Origin: Neorhodopirellula pilleata
GTDB lineage: Bacteria > Planctomycetota > Planctomycetia > Pirellulales > Pirellulaceae
DNA: 64,000 nucleotides
Assembly (NCBI RefSeq): GCF_007859915.1
Contig: NZ_SJPM01000001.1
Span: 919,502 to 983,501, forward strand
Reading direction: 5' to 3'
Positions 46,894 to 61,800 of this stretch are shown piece by piece; the stretch's first letter is position 1, and every line of letters starts with the position of its first letter. The translations under genes and the position numbers were made by a program. The notes beneath the pieces are model-generated. The model was given only the letters and a program-made list of their open reading frames with translations. It was not told where the DNA came from and did no database searches.

Positions 46894-49800
46894 TTAGAAC
46901 AGGTATTGTTCGTCGCCTTCTCGTCGGCGTACTAAGAGGTAGTCGTCGGATTCGCTGAAGAATGCATCGACTCCTCGTCCTCCGTCGAGTCGGTCTTTGG
47001 CCCCGTCGCCTTGGATCGATGCGGACAAGTCGGCGATCAAGTCGGCGAGACGATCGGCGACACTGTCGGTCGATCCGGACCAACGGGTCAACAGCGAGTC
47101 CACGTCGGTCTTGCCGGGATCGGGGGTGAGTTCGTCACCGATGAGCAAGTCGTCGTCGTCACCGCCGGTCAAGCGGTCGGTTCCGAGTCCGCCGATCAGG
47201 ATGTCGTTGCCGTTGTTACCTAATAGACGGTCCGCACCGGCGTCGCCTTGCAAGTAATCATTGGCACCGCCGCCGGTCAACTTGTCGTCGCCGTTTCCGC
47301 CGTACAGACGAACGGGAATCATCAGTTGGCGGTCGGTAGAGATATCGTCGTCGCCGTCGCCGCCGTAGACTTCGATACGACTGATGTTGTCGTACGTCGT
47401 TCGGGTCCACTGGTTGAAATCGTTTCGGACGTGGACTTCGACTCGATTCGGTGCCCCTCGCAGCGCGACCAAACGGATGTCGTCGGCTTGGTCGGTTCCG
47501 CCGATGATCAAGATCCGCATACCGACGTTGGCCGGATCGTCGACCAAGGACGCGGAGCCAAATGTGAGCGGCAGGGTCGCATTGGCGAAACCGTGTTCGT
47601 TGTCCGTCATGGCGACGGAAACGTTGAACGTGCCGGCCGAGGGCGGCGTGAAGCGGAACGTGTCTCCCGAACCGCCGGCGATGACTTTGCCGTCCGCATC
47701 GGTGACTTCCCAAACGAACGTGGCCGTGGCACTGATCGGCAAATCAGTAACGGAGACAAACAACTCGGTCACTTGTCCGACGACGCCGATCGTGGTGGGA
47801 GGATCCAGTACGATTGTGCGGGCGACCGGCGTGGGCGGGTCGACGTTGCCGGTGTCTTCGGGTGTGGTACCCGCGTTGTCACCGATGGACCAAGCCGAAG
47901 CATCGACCGAACCGACCGCGGCGTCGAGGAACAGACGTTGTTCGACGGCGGAACTGCCGGTGAAGCGGCGGTCGCCCAGTTCGTCGTCAAGATACCCACG
48001 AGGTTCGTCGGCTCCGTCGTCGTAGGCGCGGTCTTCGGCGGTGACCGATCGAATGTCATCGTCGCCGTTACCACCACGCAGGATGTCGGCACCATCGCGT
48101 CCATTGAGTTGATCGTCGCCGGTTTGTCCGAGGAGCTCATCGGCACCGTCGCCGCCGTCGAGTTCGTCTTCGTTGGTGATCACGGTGACCTTGGCGAAGA
48201 CAGGCTGGTCGAGCAAGCGTCGCAGCGAATCGTCACGGAAGCCGGTTTCGAATTCGACTCCGTCGAGGGTTTGGTAAACGGTCGGCGCGTCAGCGAACAA
48301 CGGACTGACGATCGAGCCATGATCGCCCAACATCACGTCGTTTCCTTCGTCACCATCGAGTTCATCGTTGTTCAAGTCGAAAACGCTATCGATTTCGCCG
48401 TGACGTTTGGCGGGCAACATGGTGTCGCCGATTTCAGAACGTAAACGAGCGGTGGTCGCGTCGGCCTCATAGCGTGCGGTCGTGGCCAAGCGTTCTTCGA
48501 CGGAAAGTTCCGTCAAGAGGGCACGCAGGTGTCGTTCCAGTTCGCGTGTTTCCAGCGGCGTCGTCGGCGTGGTGCTGACCAGTGGCGTGACGAGGTAACC
48601 GTCGTCGCCGATCATGCTGTCGTTCCCGTCGCCGCCATGGAGTTCATCCAAATCCCATTGACGGTTGACACGCGGAACAAAGGCGATCCGATCAAGCGTG
48701 GGACGCAGCGACAGTTGTCGAACGACGTCGATCACGCGAGCGTCTCGGCGGGCGGCGAGGGCGGCTTCATTGGCGATTCCAGCCGTTCGCAAGGCGTCGT
48801 TGAGTAGGTCGGTTTCGGCTACGGTTAACCCCAGATCGACGGGCGTGCTGGGCAGATCGCTGGCGTTTCCGTTGACGATCGGCGCGATCATCGTGGCGTT
48901 GCCGCCGACGATTGTGTCGTTGCCTTCGTCGCCGAACAGGTCGTCTTCGTTGAGATTGAGAAGATGCAAGTAGACATGCTCGATCGAATTGCCGCTGAGC
49001 ACGGGTAGGCTCGGTCGCGTCGTCCTGGCATCATCGATCAGGACATCGATCACGCCCAAGTGAGCGACGCCCATCAAACCGATCGCGTCGACGGCGAGTG
49101 TTTCCAGATCGGCGAAATAACGCTGCAAAGCGAGGGCGTCGTCACTCGGGGATGTGATTCGTGGCAGGCGATAAACTCCATCGTCACCGGCGATCAAGTC
49201 GTTGCCGTCACCACCGGAAATCGTGTCCGCTCCGATTCGGATCTCGTTGGCTCCGATGTCGTCGCCGTTGATTTGTTTGCGAACCAGTTGATGGTCCATC
49301 GCCATCGCGTCGAGGGCCGTCATGATGGTGGCCATGGCGTTTTCGACCGAGTCGATCGTGGCATCGAGTGTCGGCAAGCCGGTGCGCAGTTCATTGCTGA
49401 TCAACAGGTTATCGCCGAAGAGCAAGTCGTCGTCGTCACCGCCGTTGAGGGAGTCGTTGCCTTGCAATTCACCGGCGTGGCCGAAGAAGTGCGGCAGGGC
49501 CAACAGCGAGGGCGCCAATCGGAAACCGTCTTCGGTCAAGATCGCGTCTTCGTTGGCCAGCGACTCGAGCACGGGATTGAGCGACGAGACGCGATCCCAA
49601 CGAGGCGGTTCGGAGACGAATCCGCCGACGCGTGCGACCATTTCCGCCGCGACGACGTGACCGTCGGGATGCAAGTCGAGTCGCAGCCCGGTCCAGTCGT
49701 CGGCGAGGGCGTCGACGCCGATCAATCGAATCGTGTCGAGCATCTGCGGCAGGTCGGTCCAGGCACTCGGCAAGTTGACACCTTGATCGCCGATCACGAC

Positions 49801-52800
49801 GTCGTCGCCAGCGTCACCGCCGAGTGTGTCGTTGCCACGGTCGCCGATGATGACGTCGTTTCCGTCGCCGCCATTGACGATGTCATCGTTGGCATCGAGC
49901 AAGTCGACAAGGATCGCGACGGTTTGCCATAACCCGGTTTGCGGGTCGTTGCTCTTTTGTCCGAGTCCCGTCGCCGCTGGCAGATGAACGCCGGCGAACA
50001 GAATGCGGTCGGCGGCCAATAGTTGTGCCGCCAAGTCGGCCGGCGGGTTGTTCAAGTTGACCGGGTCGATCGGAATGATGTTGGTGACCGTTCCGATTTG
50101 CTCGGTGACCATGTCGCGGTGCCAAACGCCGTCGGCGTTGAGGCGTGGAGTACCTTCGGGCTGCGCCGAATCGGGACCGTGGAAGGCTCGCAGGATCTGA
50201 CCGGCATCACCAAGAATAAAGTCTTGCCCGGCTTCGCCATGCAGGGTGTCGTTACCGATGCCGCCGATGATTTCGTCGGACTCATCGCCACCGTGAATGG
50301 TGTCATTGCCGCGTTGACCGATGAGAATGTCTTGTGCGCCATCGCCGTACAGTTCGTCGTCGCCGCCGATCCCATCGCGATCGTCGTAAGCATTGATTTC
50401 GCGAATGACGATCGTTTCGAACGGTGCCATGTAGGTTTCCCAAGTGCCCAGTTGAACACTCAGCAGCGTTCGTTCGATCAAACCGTTGTCACCCAAGATG
50501 ACGTCTTCGTCGTCGTCACCGTGGATCAAGTCGTTCGTATCGTCACCGAAGGGAACGTTGTGTCCGCCGACCAAGTCGTCTTGTCCGATGCCGCCGTTGA
50601 TGATGTCGTAACCTTGGCCACCGAAGACAAAATCGTCGCCTTCGTCGCCGTTGATCACGTCATCACCGCCGCCGTCGGCACTGGTGATGAATCGGCTAAT
50701 CACCCGTCGATCGACGGGGCGTCGGAAGTCGACTTCGGCGTGATCGCCCAGAATGATGTCGTGGCCTTCGTTGCCATGGAGCGTGTCGTTGAAGCTGCCG
50801 CCGATGATCGTATCGTTGTCTTCGCCGCCGTAGATAATGTCGGCACCGCCGATGGTCGGATCGATCGTGATGATCTGATCAAGCGTCGATAAATCACCGT
50901 CGAGACGATAGTCGATCGATCCGTTATCACCGAGCAGCACGTCCAAGCCGGCGTTGCCGTTGATCGTATCGTCGGCGGCCCCACCGAGGACCACGTCATC
51001 ACCACCGCCGGCGACGATCATGTCGTTACCACCGATCGCCGTGGCGGTCGTTTCGATGAAGATCAAATCGCCGGTCGCGTTGAAATTAGCGATGCCGTTA
51101 TCACCCAAGATCACGTCACGGGCGTCGCCGCCGGTGATGTTGTCGGCTCCGAAACCGCCCAAGAGAATGTTGGTCGAGTTGCCGGCGGTGATCGTGTCGT
51201 CGCCGCCTTGGTCGTGTACCGTCGTTTGCACGTCGGTGATGATGCCGGTCGTCGTGTCGAAGTTGGCAACACCTTCATCGCCGAGGATCAAGTCGGCGAC
51301 GGTGTCACTGCCGGCGAGCAGGCGGTCGCCGCCCGCACCGCCGAGGATAATCTTGCGTCCGACGCCTGCGGTGATGAAGTCTTGGCCGCCGTTTTGCCAA
51401 TCAATTGTTTCGGCGAGTTCGAGAATCCCGAGCCCCAAACCGACGGCGAGTCCGTCGGCGTGGAAGAATCTCAAGCGTCCGTTGTCACCGACGAGGATGT
51501 CCGATCCCGATTCTGGGTTCAATACTTGTTCGTCGCGACTGTGGTTGATGTAGTCGGTTCCGAAACCTCCGAAGATACGGTCGTCGCCATCGTCGCCGGT
51601 GATTTGATCGTCGCCGCCGACGTCGGTCGATTCGCTTTGCGCGGTCACGACGGCGCGGTTGGTCAACAACAACATCGCGAGCACTTCGGGTGCGTCGTCG
51701 TCGGTTTCGGGCGTGTCGGTCCCGGTCGCCGCGATCACGGCTTCTTTGGTGATACTGCCGTGGTCACCGAAGATCAGATCGTTTCCGTCGTTGCCGAACA
51801 GATTGTCATCACCGCCGGTGATCGAATCGTAGTTCACCGCATAAGACAGGCCACCGACTTCGATCGAACGGAATGCGTCTTCTTGTTCGGTCGTCAATAC
51901 GACGGGCGCGACAACGATGTCGAGTACCTTGAGGGCCCGATCGAATCGCGTGGTCAGGTCGGCATTGAGTCCTGAGTCGCCCATGATTTGGTCGTCACCG
52001 CCACGGCCGAATATGGTGTCATTGCCGCCACCGCCGAGCAACAAATCGTCGCCGTCGCCGCCGTCGATCGTGTCATCGCCCAAGCCACCGTAAACGGTCA
52101 CGCCGAACGTCGACGTGATGTTGAACACGTCGTCACCATAGTGGTCGTAAGCGATCGAATTGCCGCTGCCGATGCCGGCGATGCCGGTGTAACGGAAGCC
52201 GTCCTGGAACGTATCGCCGAGCAGAATCAACGGCGCGTCGACGTCATTTTCGATCAACAGATCACCATCCACACCGAGTGGTTGTAGCACATCGTCGATG
52301 GTCGCTTGGGTAACGTTGAAAATGTCTCCACCACGAACGCCGTCGTTGGTGTTGCCGCCACCGTGAACGACGGTCATCGTGCCTGGTGTGGTCGAGGTGA
52401 TGTTGATCGTATCGTCACCGCTGCCCAACATGACTTCGACAACTTCCAAATCGACGTAACTGATCCCGGCCGGCACGATCGTGTCGGGATCGCCGCCTTC
52501 GCCTTCGACGACGACGACCTGGGTACCCATACCCAGTCCACTGATCCGTCCGGCGGACATGTCGACGGTGTCGTCGGTGACGCTGCCATCGTTGAAGACC
52601 AGCAACGTATCGGTTTGGACGTTCTCATTGGTCGGATCTTCTTGGTCGGGCAAAACGCCTGCAGTCTCGCCGGGCAGCATGATTGCGACAGTAATGACTT
52701 GGTTCCCCGAGGATCCTTGGCCGCCACGGATCGTGATCGGTCCCTGCATCGCGGACAGCAGGTGCCCGGCATAAGCGAATTGTTTGGTCGGTTGACCGAC

Positions 52801-55800
52801 CGGTTGGAAAGTCGGATCGGCGGCGACATCCACGGTCACCGGCAACCACCAATTCGTCGCGTCGAACTCGATGTAGTCGGGCCCGCCGTCGACACCAGCG
52901 ATGATCCGTGAGGGTACGGCGTTGGAGGTCAAGATGGTTTGTCCGTCTTGCAGCAACGGGATGCGAACGATCGCATCGGTCGCGACGCCACCGGCCGGGA
53001 TCTCGGGAGCTTTGGTCAAGCGGATCGTGTAGCTGTCGGTGACGTCGCCGTTCTTGGAGACGATCGTTTCTCCGTCGCTTTGTTCGATGAACGCGCCCGC
53101 GGTTTCGTCGTCGTGAATGTCGACATTGACGGTCGGGCCGGTCGTGTTGAGTAGGTACTCCGCCGGGCCGCTCTGAATCGTGTGCGTGACGACCCGAGTC
53201 ATGAAGTTCTCTTTCACGCCATCGTTGTTGGCTCGCACCGTGACAACCTGAGGCGTGTTCCAATTGCTCGCGTCGAACGTCAACGTCGTGATCGGATTGC
53301 CGAGCGAATCAAAGAACTCCAATTCGGAACCGTCTTGGCCGAGTTCGATCGTCACTTCGGACGAGTTGCCTGGACCCTCCGGTGCCAACAGATCGGGACG
53401 TTGAGGCTCGGTGGTCAACTGGACCGTGTAGGTGTCGTCGATCCGTGTGGTTGCGTCGCCTTCCAAGACCGTCGTGTCGACGGTTTCTTGGATGATCAAA
53501 CCGCCGATGTCGTTATCAAACACCTTCACCTGAACGTCTTGCAACGGCATGCGGAAGAAGTCCGGATGGGTCGACAGCACCGAGTGGCTGATTTGACTCA
53601 GCCGTTCGCCTTCGATCGCCAGGTCCGACTTGCCACGGACGAGGACTTCGTGAGTCGCCTTCCAGGTACCGTCGCTACTTCCATCAAAGACCACGACGGC
53701 CGAGGGAACCCAGGTGGTTCCGCCATCGGTCGAGATCTCGAGCGATTCGCCTTGGCGTCCTTGTTCGTCACGGTTGCCCGTTGAGGCGACGGCGGCCGAG
53801 ATCGTCACATAGACGAACTGGTTTCGATAGTCGTATGCCCCGACACCGGTTTTTTGCCGATCGATGACCATTTGAATCGTGTAGGAATCGATCGCGTCGG
53901 CGGGCGTCAAGGAATCCTCGATCACGACCGTGGAGCCGCCCGATTGAGTGATCGTGATCGCACCGGCGACGGTACTAGCGGTGACGCCGCTGCCTCCGCC
54001 GCTACCGGCGACGGTCACGTTGACGCCCGGAACGATCGCCCCGTCATATTCCTCGTCGACGTCGCTCTCGCTGCTGTGATTGATCACGGCACTGTTGCCA
54101 CGATTGTCGGTCGAGACAATGTCCGTCACGACGTCGCCGCCGATAGTGATCGTGTCGCTACCGAGCCCGCCGATGATCGTGTACGAAACACCCGCCCGGG
54201 TGCCGAGGACATAGAACGTGTCGTCGCCTTCGAGGCCATCGACTTCGATGGCTTCTTCGACACCGTCGACCGTGACGTTCAACCCGGCTCCGAAGACGCC
54301 GTCTTCGGTCAACACGAACGAGTCGGGGCCTTCGGTTCCCACGGCCGTGACCGTGTCGGTGCCGTCGCCGCCGTTGATGCTGACCGGGGCGTTGATGTTG
54401 TATTCGATCTCGTCATCGCCTTCGCCGCCTTCGACCGTCGTTTTGCCTTCGATCAAGAATGCGCGGATCAAGAACTTGTCGTTGCCGCCTTCGCCTTCGA
54501 GCCGAATCGCCGCCTTGTTGCTGAAGACGGTGAACAGGTCAGCCCCGTTTCCGCCATAGATCACCATCGGCATCGAGATGCCGTAGCTCAAGAAGCTTCC
54601 GTTGGCGAGTTGTTGGGTTCCGATCGAATCGTCTGGTCCGAGATCGCCGCTGACGTCGGGATCGAACCCGAACACTTGCCCGATTTGGAACGAGTCGTCT
54701 CCTTCGCCGCCGTCGAGCGTCGTGATGACGGAATTGTCATCGCTAACAAAACTGTCGTTGCCCCCGAGAGAGTTGACTCGCAGACGCCCGTTGATCGCGT
54801 CGGTGTAGTCGATGCGTTCATAGGTCGACTTCAATCCGTCTTGGTCGTCCGGTTCGGTGGGGTCTTCTTGCAAGAGAGCCAGGAAGTTGGTTCGCAACAG
54901 GAAGAGATCTCGTTCGGCGGTACCAAGAACCAAGATGCGATCGGCTCCGTCATCGGCGTCGCCGGTGTCGTCGACGGAGATACGTTCATCGCCTTCGCCG
55001 TCGAGTGTAATGTTGATGACGTCAGTGCGTCCGCGACCGTCGATGTAGTAGCGATTGGTCGCCAAGTGTTCGATGAACATCGTGTCTTCGTCTTTGCCGC
55101 CAAAGATCCGCGTGATCGGTGCGGCGATGTTGGACAACACGTACACCAACGCGCCGGTGTTGTCGTCAATGTCGCGAACATCCACATCAGCGTGATCGAT
55201 GTCGTTGTAATCGGCTCGGATTTCGACTTCACGATGAACATCAATCGTCGGATGATCGTTCGGTCCGCCGCTGGTCCGAATCATCACATCATCGCCGACA
55301 TGCAAGATCAAGTTGCCTTCCGTATCGGGCGCTCCGTCGGCGACATCAACCGTGATGCTCGATTGGGTATCGATCAATAAATCCTGCCCGGTCGACGCCA
55401 AATCAGGCAGCGTGATGCGAACGTCGCCACCATCGGTGTTGACGATCGTGCCGATGACCAGCGAACCGGCGATGTCACTGACATAGATCCCGTCGGTCGC
55501 GGACGCATTGAGTCGTTCGGTTGGATCGGCGGGAACGGGGTCGGTATCGGGCCGGGTCACGTCCACCACCACGTTGTAGGTGGCTCGTGAATTGATTTCC
55601 AAATCGTTGGAGCTCGTTCCAATGCTTCCCGAGTTTCCGTCTCCATCGCCAGCAGTCAAGTTGACCGTGTTGCCGGTCACGTTGATGAGTGAATCATCGT
55701 TGACATCAAGCAAACCGCCAACGCCGACCAAGGTCACGTTCGCGTTCAAACTGGTGATCGTATCGATCAGCATATCGCCGGTCGTCTCGGTCAACCAAAT

Positions 55801-58800
55801 CGACGATTCCGCTTCGGCGTTCACGCTTCCTGGGACAGGCGTATTGATGTCGGCCGTGTACGAGGTGTCGATCAAGATCGGCTTGATCGCCGTTCCGATC
55901 GTGGAATTGGCGACGCCGCGGGTGTCGATGACGAGATGACGGGTTTGGACGTGCGGATCGCCGGCCAAGTCGTCGTCGGTGTTGAGCAATCGCCCGTCAA
56001 TCACGGAGCCTTGCGTGAGCAGGGTCGTGGTCGCCGAATTGGCCAGCAATTCGACCAACTTCAGTTCACCCAGGATATCGAACTGGGCGATCGTGCCGTC
56101 GATGTTCAGACGACCGATTTGGGTGGCGATGTCATTGCGAACATACACATTGCCCTGAACATCACCGAAGATGTTATCGCTGACGCGGAAGTCAACCGGC
56201 GCGAGAGCGGTGCCCACATTCCCACCAATGAGTAGTTCGATCGTGTCGGACTTGACGTTCCAATCGGTCGGTTGTCCGTTGCCGAATTGTTCGAACAACG
56301 ATCCCGTGGCGACCAGTCGCACGGCGTCGTTGGATTCCAGTTTGCCGATCGTCAAATCGCCGTCGGTGACCGTGATGTCGATCAGGCTATTGGAGAACGC
56401 TCGCGAAACGGTGAGGTCATTGAAATTGAATAGCGTGCCGTTGATCGTTTCCGAACCGGAACCTTGAATGACGCGGAACGCACCGTCGACGCTTCCCGAA
56501 AGTTCACCAAGGGTGCTGACCAAGACGCGGAACGGATCGTTTTCGCCGGCCGTGGTTCGCAGGTTGACGGCGCTAATGCTGACGTCGCCGCCGGCGATGA
56601 CGGCGGCGTCACCGTGCAGGTTATCGATCAAGCCGTCGTCGGACGAGACGCGGACGTTTCCGCCGGTGTGAATTTGTTGCACGTACAGGTCGTTGGTCCC
56701 GTAGAGGGCCACGTCGCCTTCGGCCAAGACCAAGATGTTCCCGGTCGTGGCATCGGAGTCCACCGTCACGGTGATGGTTTCCACGTTCACGTCGTCGACG
56801 ATTTGCGCCGTCATTCGCTCGGGCGTTCGGTTGTCGGCGACCCACGCTCCGGCGCTCATGTCTTGGGCGAACGGTGTCGTGATCACGCTGCTGATCGCTT
56901 CCCAACGATCGGTGTCGGAGAAATCTTCGGTGGCGAATTCGATCCGTTCGGAATAGTTCTCGCGAGTTTCTTGGGCTTCCCCTGGGGTCATACCCGTCGT
57001 ATCGGTTTCCGTATCGAGGACGAGGAAACGATAAAACTGAACGGTCCCGTCGTCGTCCAAGTCGGTCTGCATTCGAACGATCTGTGAATGCCGAACGATG
57101 GACGCGGTATCGAGCCGATTGTCAAAGTTTGGCGTGACCGGCGTGGTGGTGAAGTTCTTGGTTTCGACGTCAGGGGTTCGCAACGTCCATCGCGACGTGT
57201 CGTTGAAGTCTTCGCTCGACAGTTCAACCACGACGGCGGGATCCCCGTCGGCGACACCGATGAACTCGAAGACGCCATAGTTGTCCGGGTCGTCTTCGTT
57301 GAGGACGTGGTCGCCATGAGCGAGCGTGACGCTGGAGATGTTCTCAGTGACACCGTCGTCGTTCGTGTCGACGATGTTCCTCAGAACGATGCGACGCCAC
57401 TTACCGGCATCGCTAAAGTCGTCGTTGTCGAAGTCGTAGGTCGAGACCGTATCGCCGAGGTATTCGTAGGTGACATAGTGAACCCCGATGATGTCGTCGA
57501 CTTGCGTTCGCGATAGGAACGAACGGTTTTCGGTCCACAGGTCGACGGCGTCTTGGTATTCGGCCGCGAGCAGTTGCGGCGGGTCTTGCGTGTCCATGAA
57601 GTCGAGTTCACTGGGCAGCGCCAAACCGTTCTCCAGATCGAACGAGCGGACTTCGGAAAGTTGTCCCAAACGACCGGTCGGCGGATTGACCGCGTCGTCG
57701 GTATCGCAGATGTGCAGTTCGATGACATTGGCTTGAATGTTCAAGGTCTCGCCGGTCGCGGCAGCCGAACCGTTGTTGATCTGATCGACCAACGGGAATA
57801 AGGCCCGCGTCAAGGTTCCCGACAGAGGGCTGGCGAATCGATCTTGAGGGATCACTCGATCTTCACGTCGGGTTTGACGATCATCGGGCAACCCGCCGAC
57901 ACCTTCAGGATTGACTTCGGGGATCAAGATGACCTTGTTCGGGTCGTAGGTGACACCGATTTCAGCGGCCGTCAAATCGAAATCTTCGTTCGGGTCGTGC
58001 CCGTCGGGGGCGGGACCGGCGTCGGTCGTGTAGTCGAACGTGACGAACGACAACGGCGACAAATCGCCGGGAGAGTTGTAGAAATCAACCAACGCCCCAC
58101 GTCGATAGATCGGCGGGTCGGGGTTATCCGGGTCCATGAAGTCGTAGTCGGCGTCGAAGTGCGTCGGGATAATCGCGGCATCGGCACGCGAAGTCGCCAG
58201 ACGGAACGAAGTATCGCTGTCCTTGACGACGTAGAAGATTTGTCCGTCACTGACGCCGAGTTGCATCGGACGTTCACCGAGATACTGACGCAGTTCGCCG
58301 CCGTCGTTGGTGACGAAGTCGCCCGGCAGGATTTGCAAACTCTCGCCGAACCGCATCTCGGACGTGTTCGTTTGCACGCGGATTTCGACATAGTTGTCTT
58401 CGTCGGTGAAGTCGATCTCGTGAACGTTCACGTTGATCGCATTCTCGCCGATGTATTGATACTGTTCACCGGCTTGGTTGGTGATCACGTTGCCGGTCTG
58501 CAAGAGAACGTTCTGGGGTGATGCCGGATCGTTGTCTTCGACGATGACGGATTGAAGGGTCCAGTCGATCGGATCGAGCGTCACGGAATCGGCAATACCG
58601 GCATTGGGGCCGACGTCACCGACAAAGCCCGAGGCGAAACTGAGCGAGATCTCGTCGCCTGTTTCGAGACCGTGAGGCGTACCGGTTGTGATCGTGCTCG
58701 TCGCCAGATCGATGCCGGCGAGGCCGTTGATCGTCGACGCCACCCCATCGACGATTTGTCGTTGGGTTTCTCGCCAATAGCGATGGTAATTGTTGGTCAG

Positions 58801-61800
58801 ACGCGATTGATCGTTGATCATCGACTGTTCAACGGTATCACGCGCGTTGCGTCCGGTGATGGCGAGTTGTTCGTCGAGTTCGGCGATCTCTTCGGGGGTC
58901 GGGCCGGCGAAGGTTTCGACGATGCCGTCGCGGATATCGCCGTTGTTAGTAGCCAGGAACACGCCGCCGGTGAGTGAGCGGACGGCGATGCCGACCAACT
59001 CTTCGATCGGTTGGCCCGGTTCGATTTGGCTGTTGTAGTATTCCGGCGAACTGAGGATTAAATCACCGGCGGTTTCTTGGATGTAGATGTCCGTTTCGGC
59101 GAACGCGGCGAGTCCTCCGGTATCGGCGACGCCCGCTTGATCGCCGAAGCGATTGCTATCGATGCGGACCGGATCGGTGGCGCTGCCGATGCCGCCGATG
59201 CGAGTGCGGATCTCGACTTTGTCACCCCGGACGTGCCAACTGTCGGCACCAAAGACGCTCGGTTCCCGTTCGGCGTCGGGCTTAACGACGACTCCGTTGG
59301 CGGCGGTGATGAAGACGTCGCCGTCGGCGTCGATGCGATCGATCGTGATCACACCGGGGTCTTCTTCGACGACGACGCTCGAACCGGACATCGGATCAAA
59401 GAACGCGGAGAAACCCATCATCGGCAACGGTTCGCCCGAGGGTCCGCCGACGGCGTTCGGGTCGGTCGGCGGATTGGGACCGATGGTGTTGTCGCCGGGT
59501 GATGCGAGTGATTGATCGTTGTAGCTGAAGCTGGTTTGCTTTTGCGCCGTCGTGGTGTTGGTGATCCCGTCGATGCGGACGGTTCCTCCAGCGCTAACGG
59601 TGATCGGGCCGTTATTGGTTTCGACGTTGACATTGATGTCGCCACCGGAATGCAGTTCCGGAGTGACGCCAAAGAAACCGATCGTGTCGGCACCGACGAT
59701 ATCTCCGTCGGAATGCAATACAACCGTGTTTCCCGCGTTGGGTAACGGGTTTCCGTTGGAATCGAGATTCCGTGGCAGACTGATGTCGCCCTGCAGAATG
59801 ATGTCGCCGACGCTATCGATCGAAACGTTGGAATGGGTCGCGCCACCGATGAACGAGATGGAGATCGCGTGATCCGCTTTGAGCGTTTGTGTGTAGTAGT
59901 CCGTCAAACCGGTGATCGTGGTGACTTCGGTGTGGATGGTTTTCTTACGCAACCAGCCACCACCGGTGGTCCAGCGACGACGACGTTCACTTTGGTTGGC
60001 GAAGTCACTGCCGACGACGTTGGTCGGGAACAAACCTGCTGCGTTGCGTGAAGGCGGTGTCGAGGAAACGTCGTCCCATAGTCCGGCGTCGCCAAAGTTT
60101 TGGTTGGCGAGAACAAGTTCGGTCGCGGCACCTTTGTAACGGTAAAACCGAGTCGGCTGACCGTTGACGAGGCCATTGACAGCGTCATAAACGATATTGG
60201 TCGCGTCGATATCCACGGTGGTGTCGAACTCTTGCGTGTAAGTTACCGTGTAGGCTCGGTTCAACGCCGCGTTGACGTAGCCTGGGTCTCCGGGACGCAA
60301 GACGCTTTCGGATTTCAGTACCGGTTGTGAGTCACGGAAGTTATAGACTTCCCATTTGTAACTGGAGTCCTTGACGAGCATGTCGCCGAAGGAATTATCG
60401 CCGAACAGGTTGAACGATTTCTTTTCGAATTTGCGAACCGAAACCTTGGTTTTGTCTTGGCCTTCGATCCAAACGTATTGCAGGTTGGGGACTTCACCAA
60501 TGTTGAATTGGTCAAATCGTCCAGGCACGTACCACATTTGCGTTGCCGTGTTCACGTCGCCGGCTGACGTGCTGGGATCATCCGGGGTTCGCGTACTGGC
60601 GCTGGTGTAGTTGATCCGCGCCAACGCATCGACACCCGCCGCACCGGCGGTTCCGCTTTCGAGGACGCCGGTAAAGTGTTCGGCATGCATTGCACCATCG
60701 ATCATCGAGTAGATCGTTTTCCGTAGCGTCGACGAATCGACCAGGATGATCTCGCCGGTTCGGTCGGTGGTCGTGTCGATCTCATTGACGATGATCGAGT
60801 AGGGACTGTCGTTGTCGATCTGCACGCTGGCGTGACCGTGAGCGGCGACGAGTCGACCGTTGCCCGTGGACATCAATTGCCCGGCCAAAGTGATCCGTCC
60901 GCCGGTCGGCGCGATGCGATTGACGACGATCGCGTTCTTGGTCGCGTCAAAATAACCATCGACCGGGACTGACACTTCGCTATCGTTGTCGGTGAAGCGA
61001 ATGCCGGGCAACGGACGTCCTTCCGAATCGGTAAGCGAATCGGTGGTCACGTTGCTGCGGAAGTTTTCGTCGATGTTCAGCTTGATCGTATCGACACCAC
61101 TTTGGATCAAACCGTTGACGTTGAGATAACGGGCGGTGATGGTGATCGCGCCCTGAGCGGTGATGGCCGCTTCGTCGCGTGCGATGTTGCTGGCGAGACT
61201 TTGTCCCGCACCGGCGACGGGCCGAATCACAAACCGCGTTTGGTAGAGTCTCTGCGGGCTCCAAAAAATTTGGAAGAATCGATTGTTGCGGATGTGTTCG
61301 GGATACACGAATACGCGTGCGAACTCGAACGGCGGAATGACCGCGTCGGCACCGTCGGTGAACACACGCGATCGAGTATTCCCGGCGTCGTTGTACACCG
61401 ACGAACGGAAGTATTGGTAATTCATGTACTGGCGAGGATCGCGATTGGTATGCAACCAATCCTGCGAGTTCAAATTGAAGTCGTTGCCCGCGTTGACCGT
61501 CACGGACGAACCGCGAATCTCGCCGCTGACATGGATGCTACCGTCGGCGTTGGAAACCAAGACGGTTCCGTTCTCGTTGATGATGCTGCCGTTGATATAC
61601 AGGTCGTCGGGTGCGCTGAATGAGATCGCTTCGTTGGTTGCGACGTTGACGTCGTTGGTCGGCGATAGAAGATCCGCATCTTCGGGCGAGATGACCTTGT
61701 TGACGACGCTGATCGTGCCGGTGCCGAATCCGTCGCCGTCTTCACTTCCTGATGCGAGCACGTTGTTGAAGTACACGTTGCCGGGCGTGAATTGTTTGAG

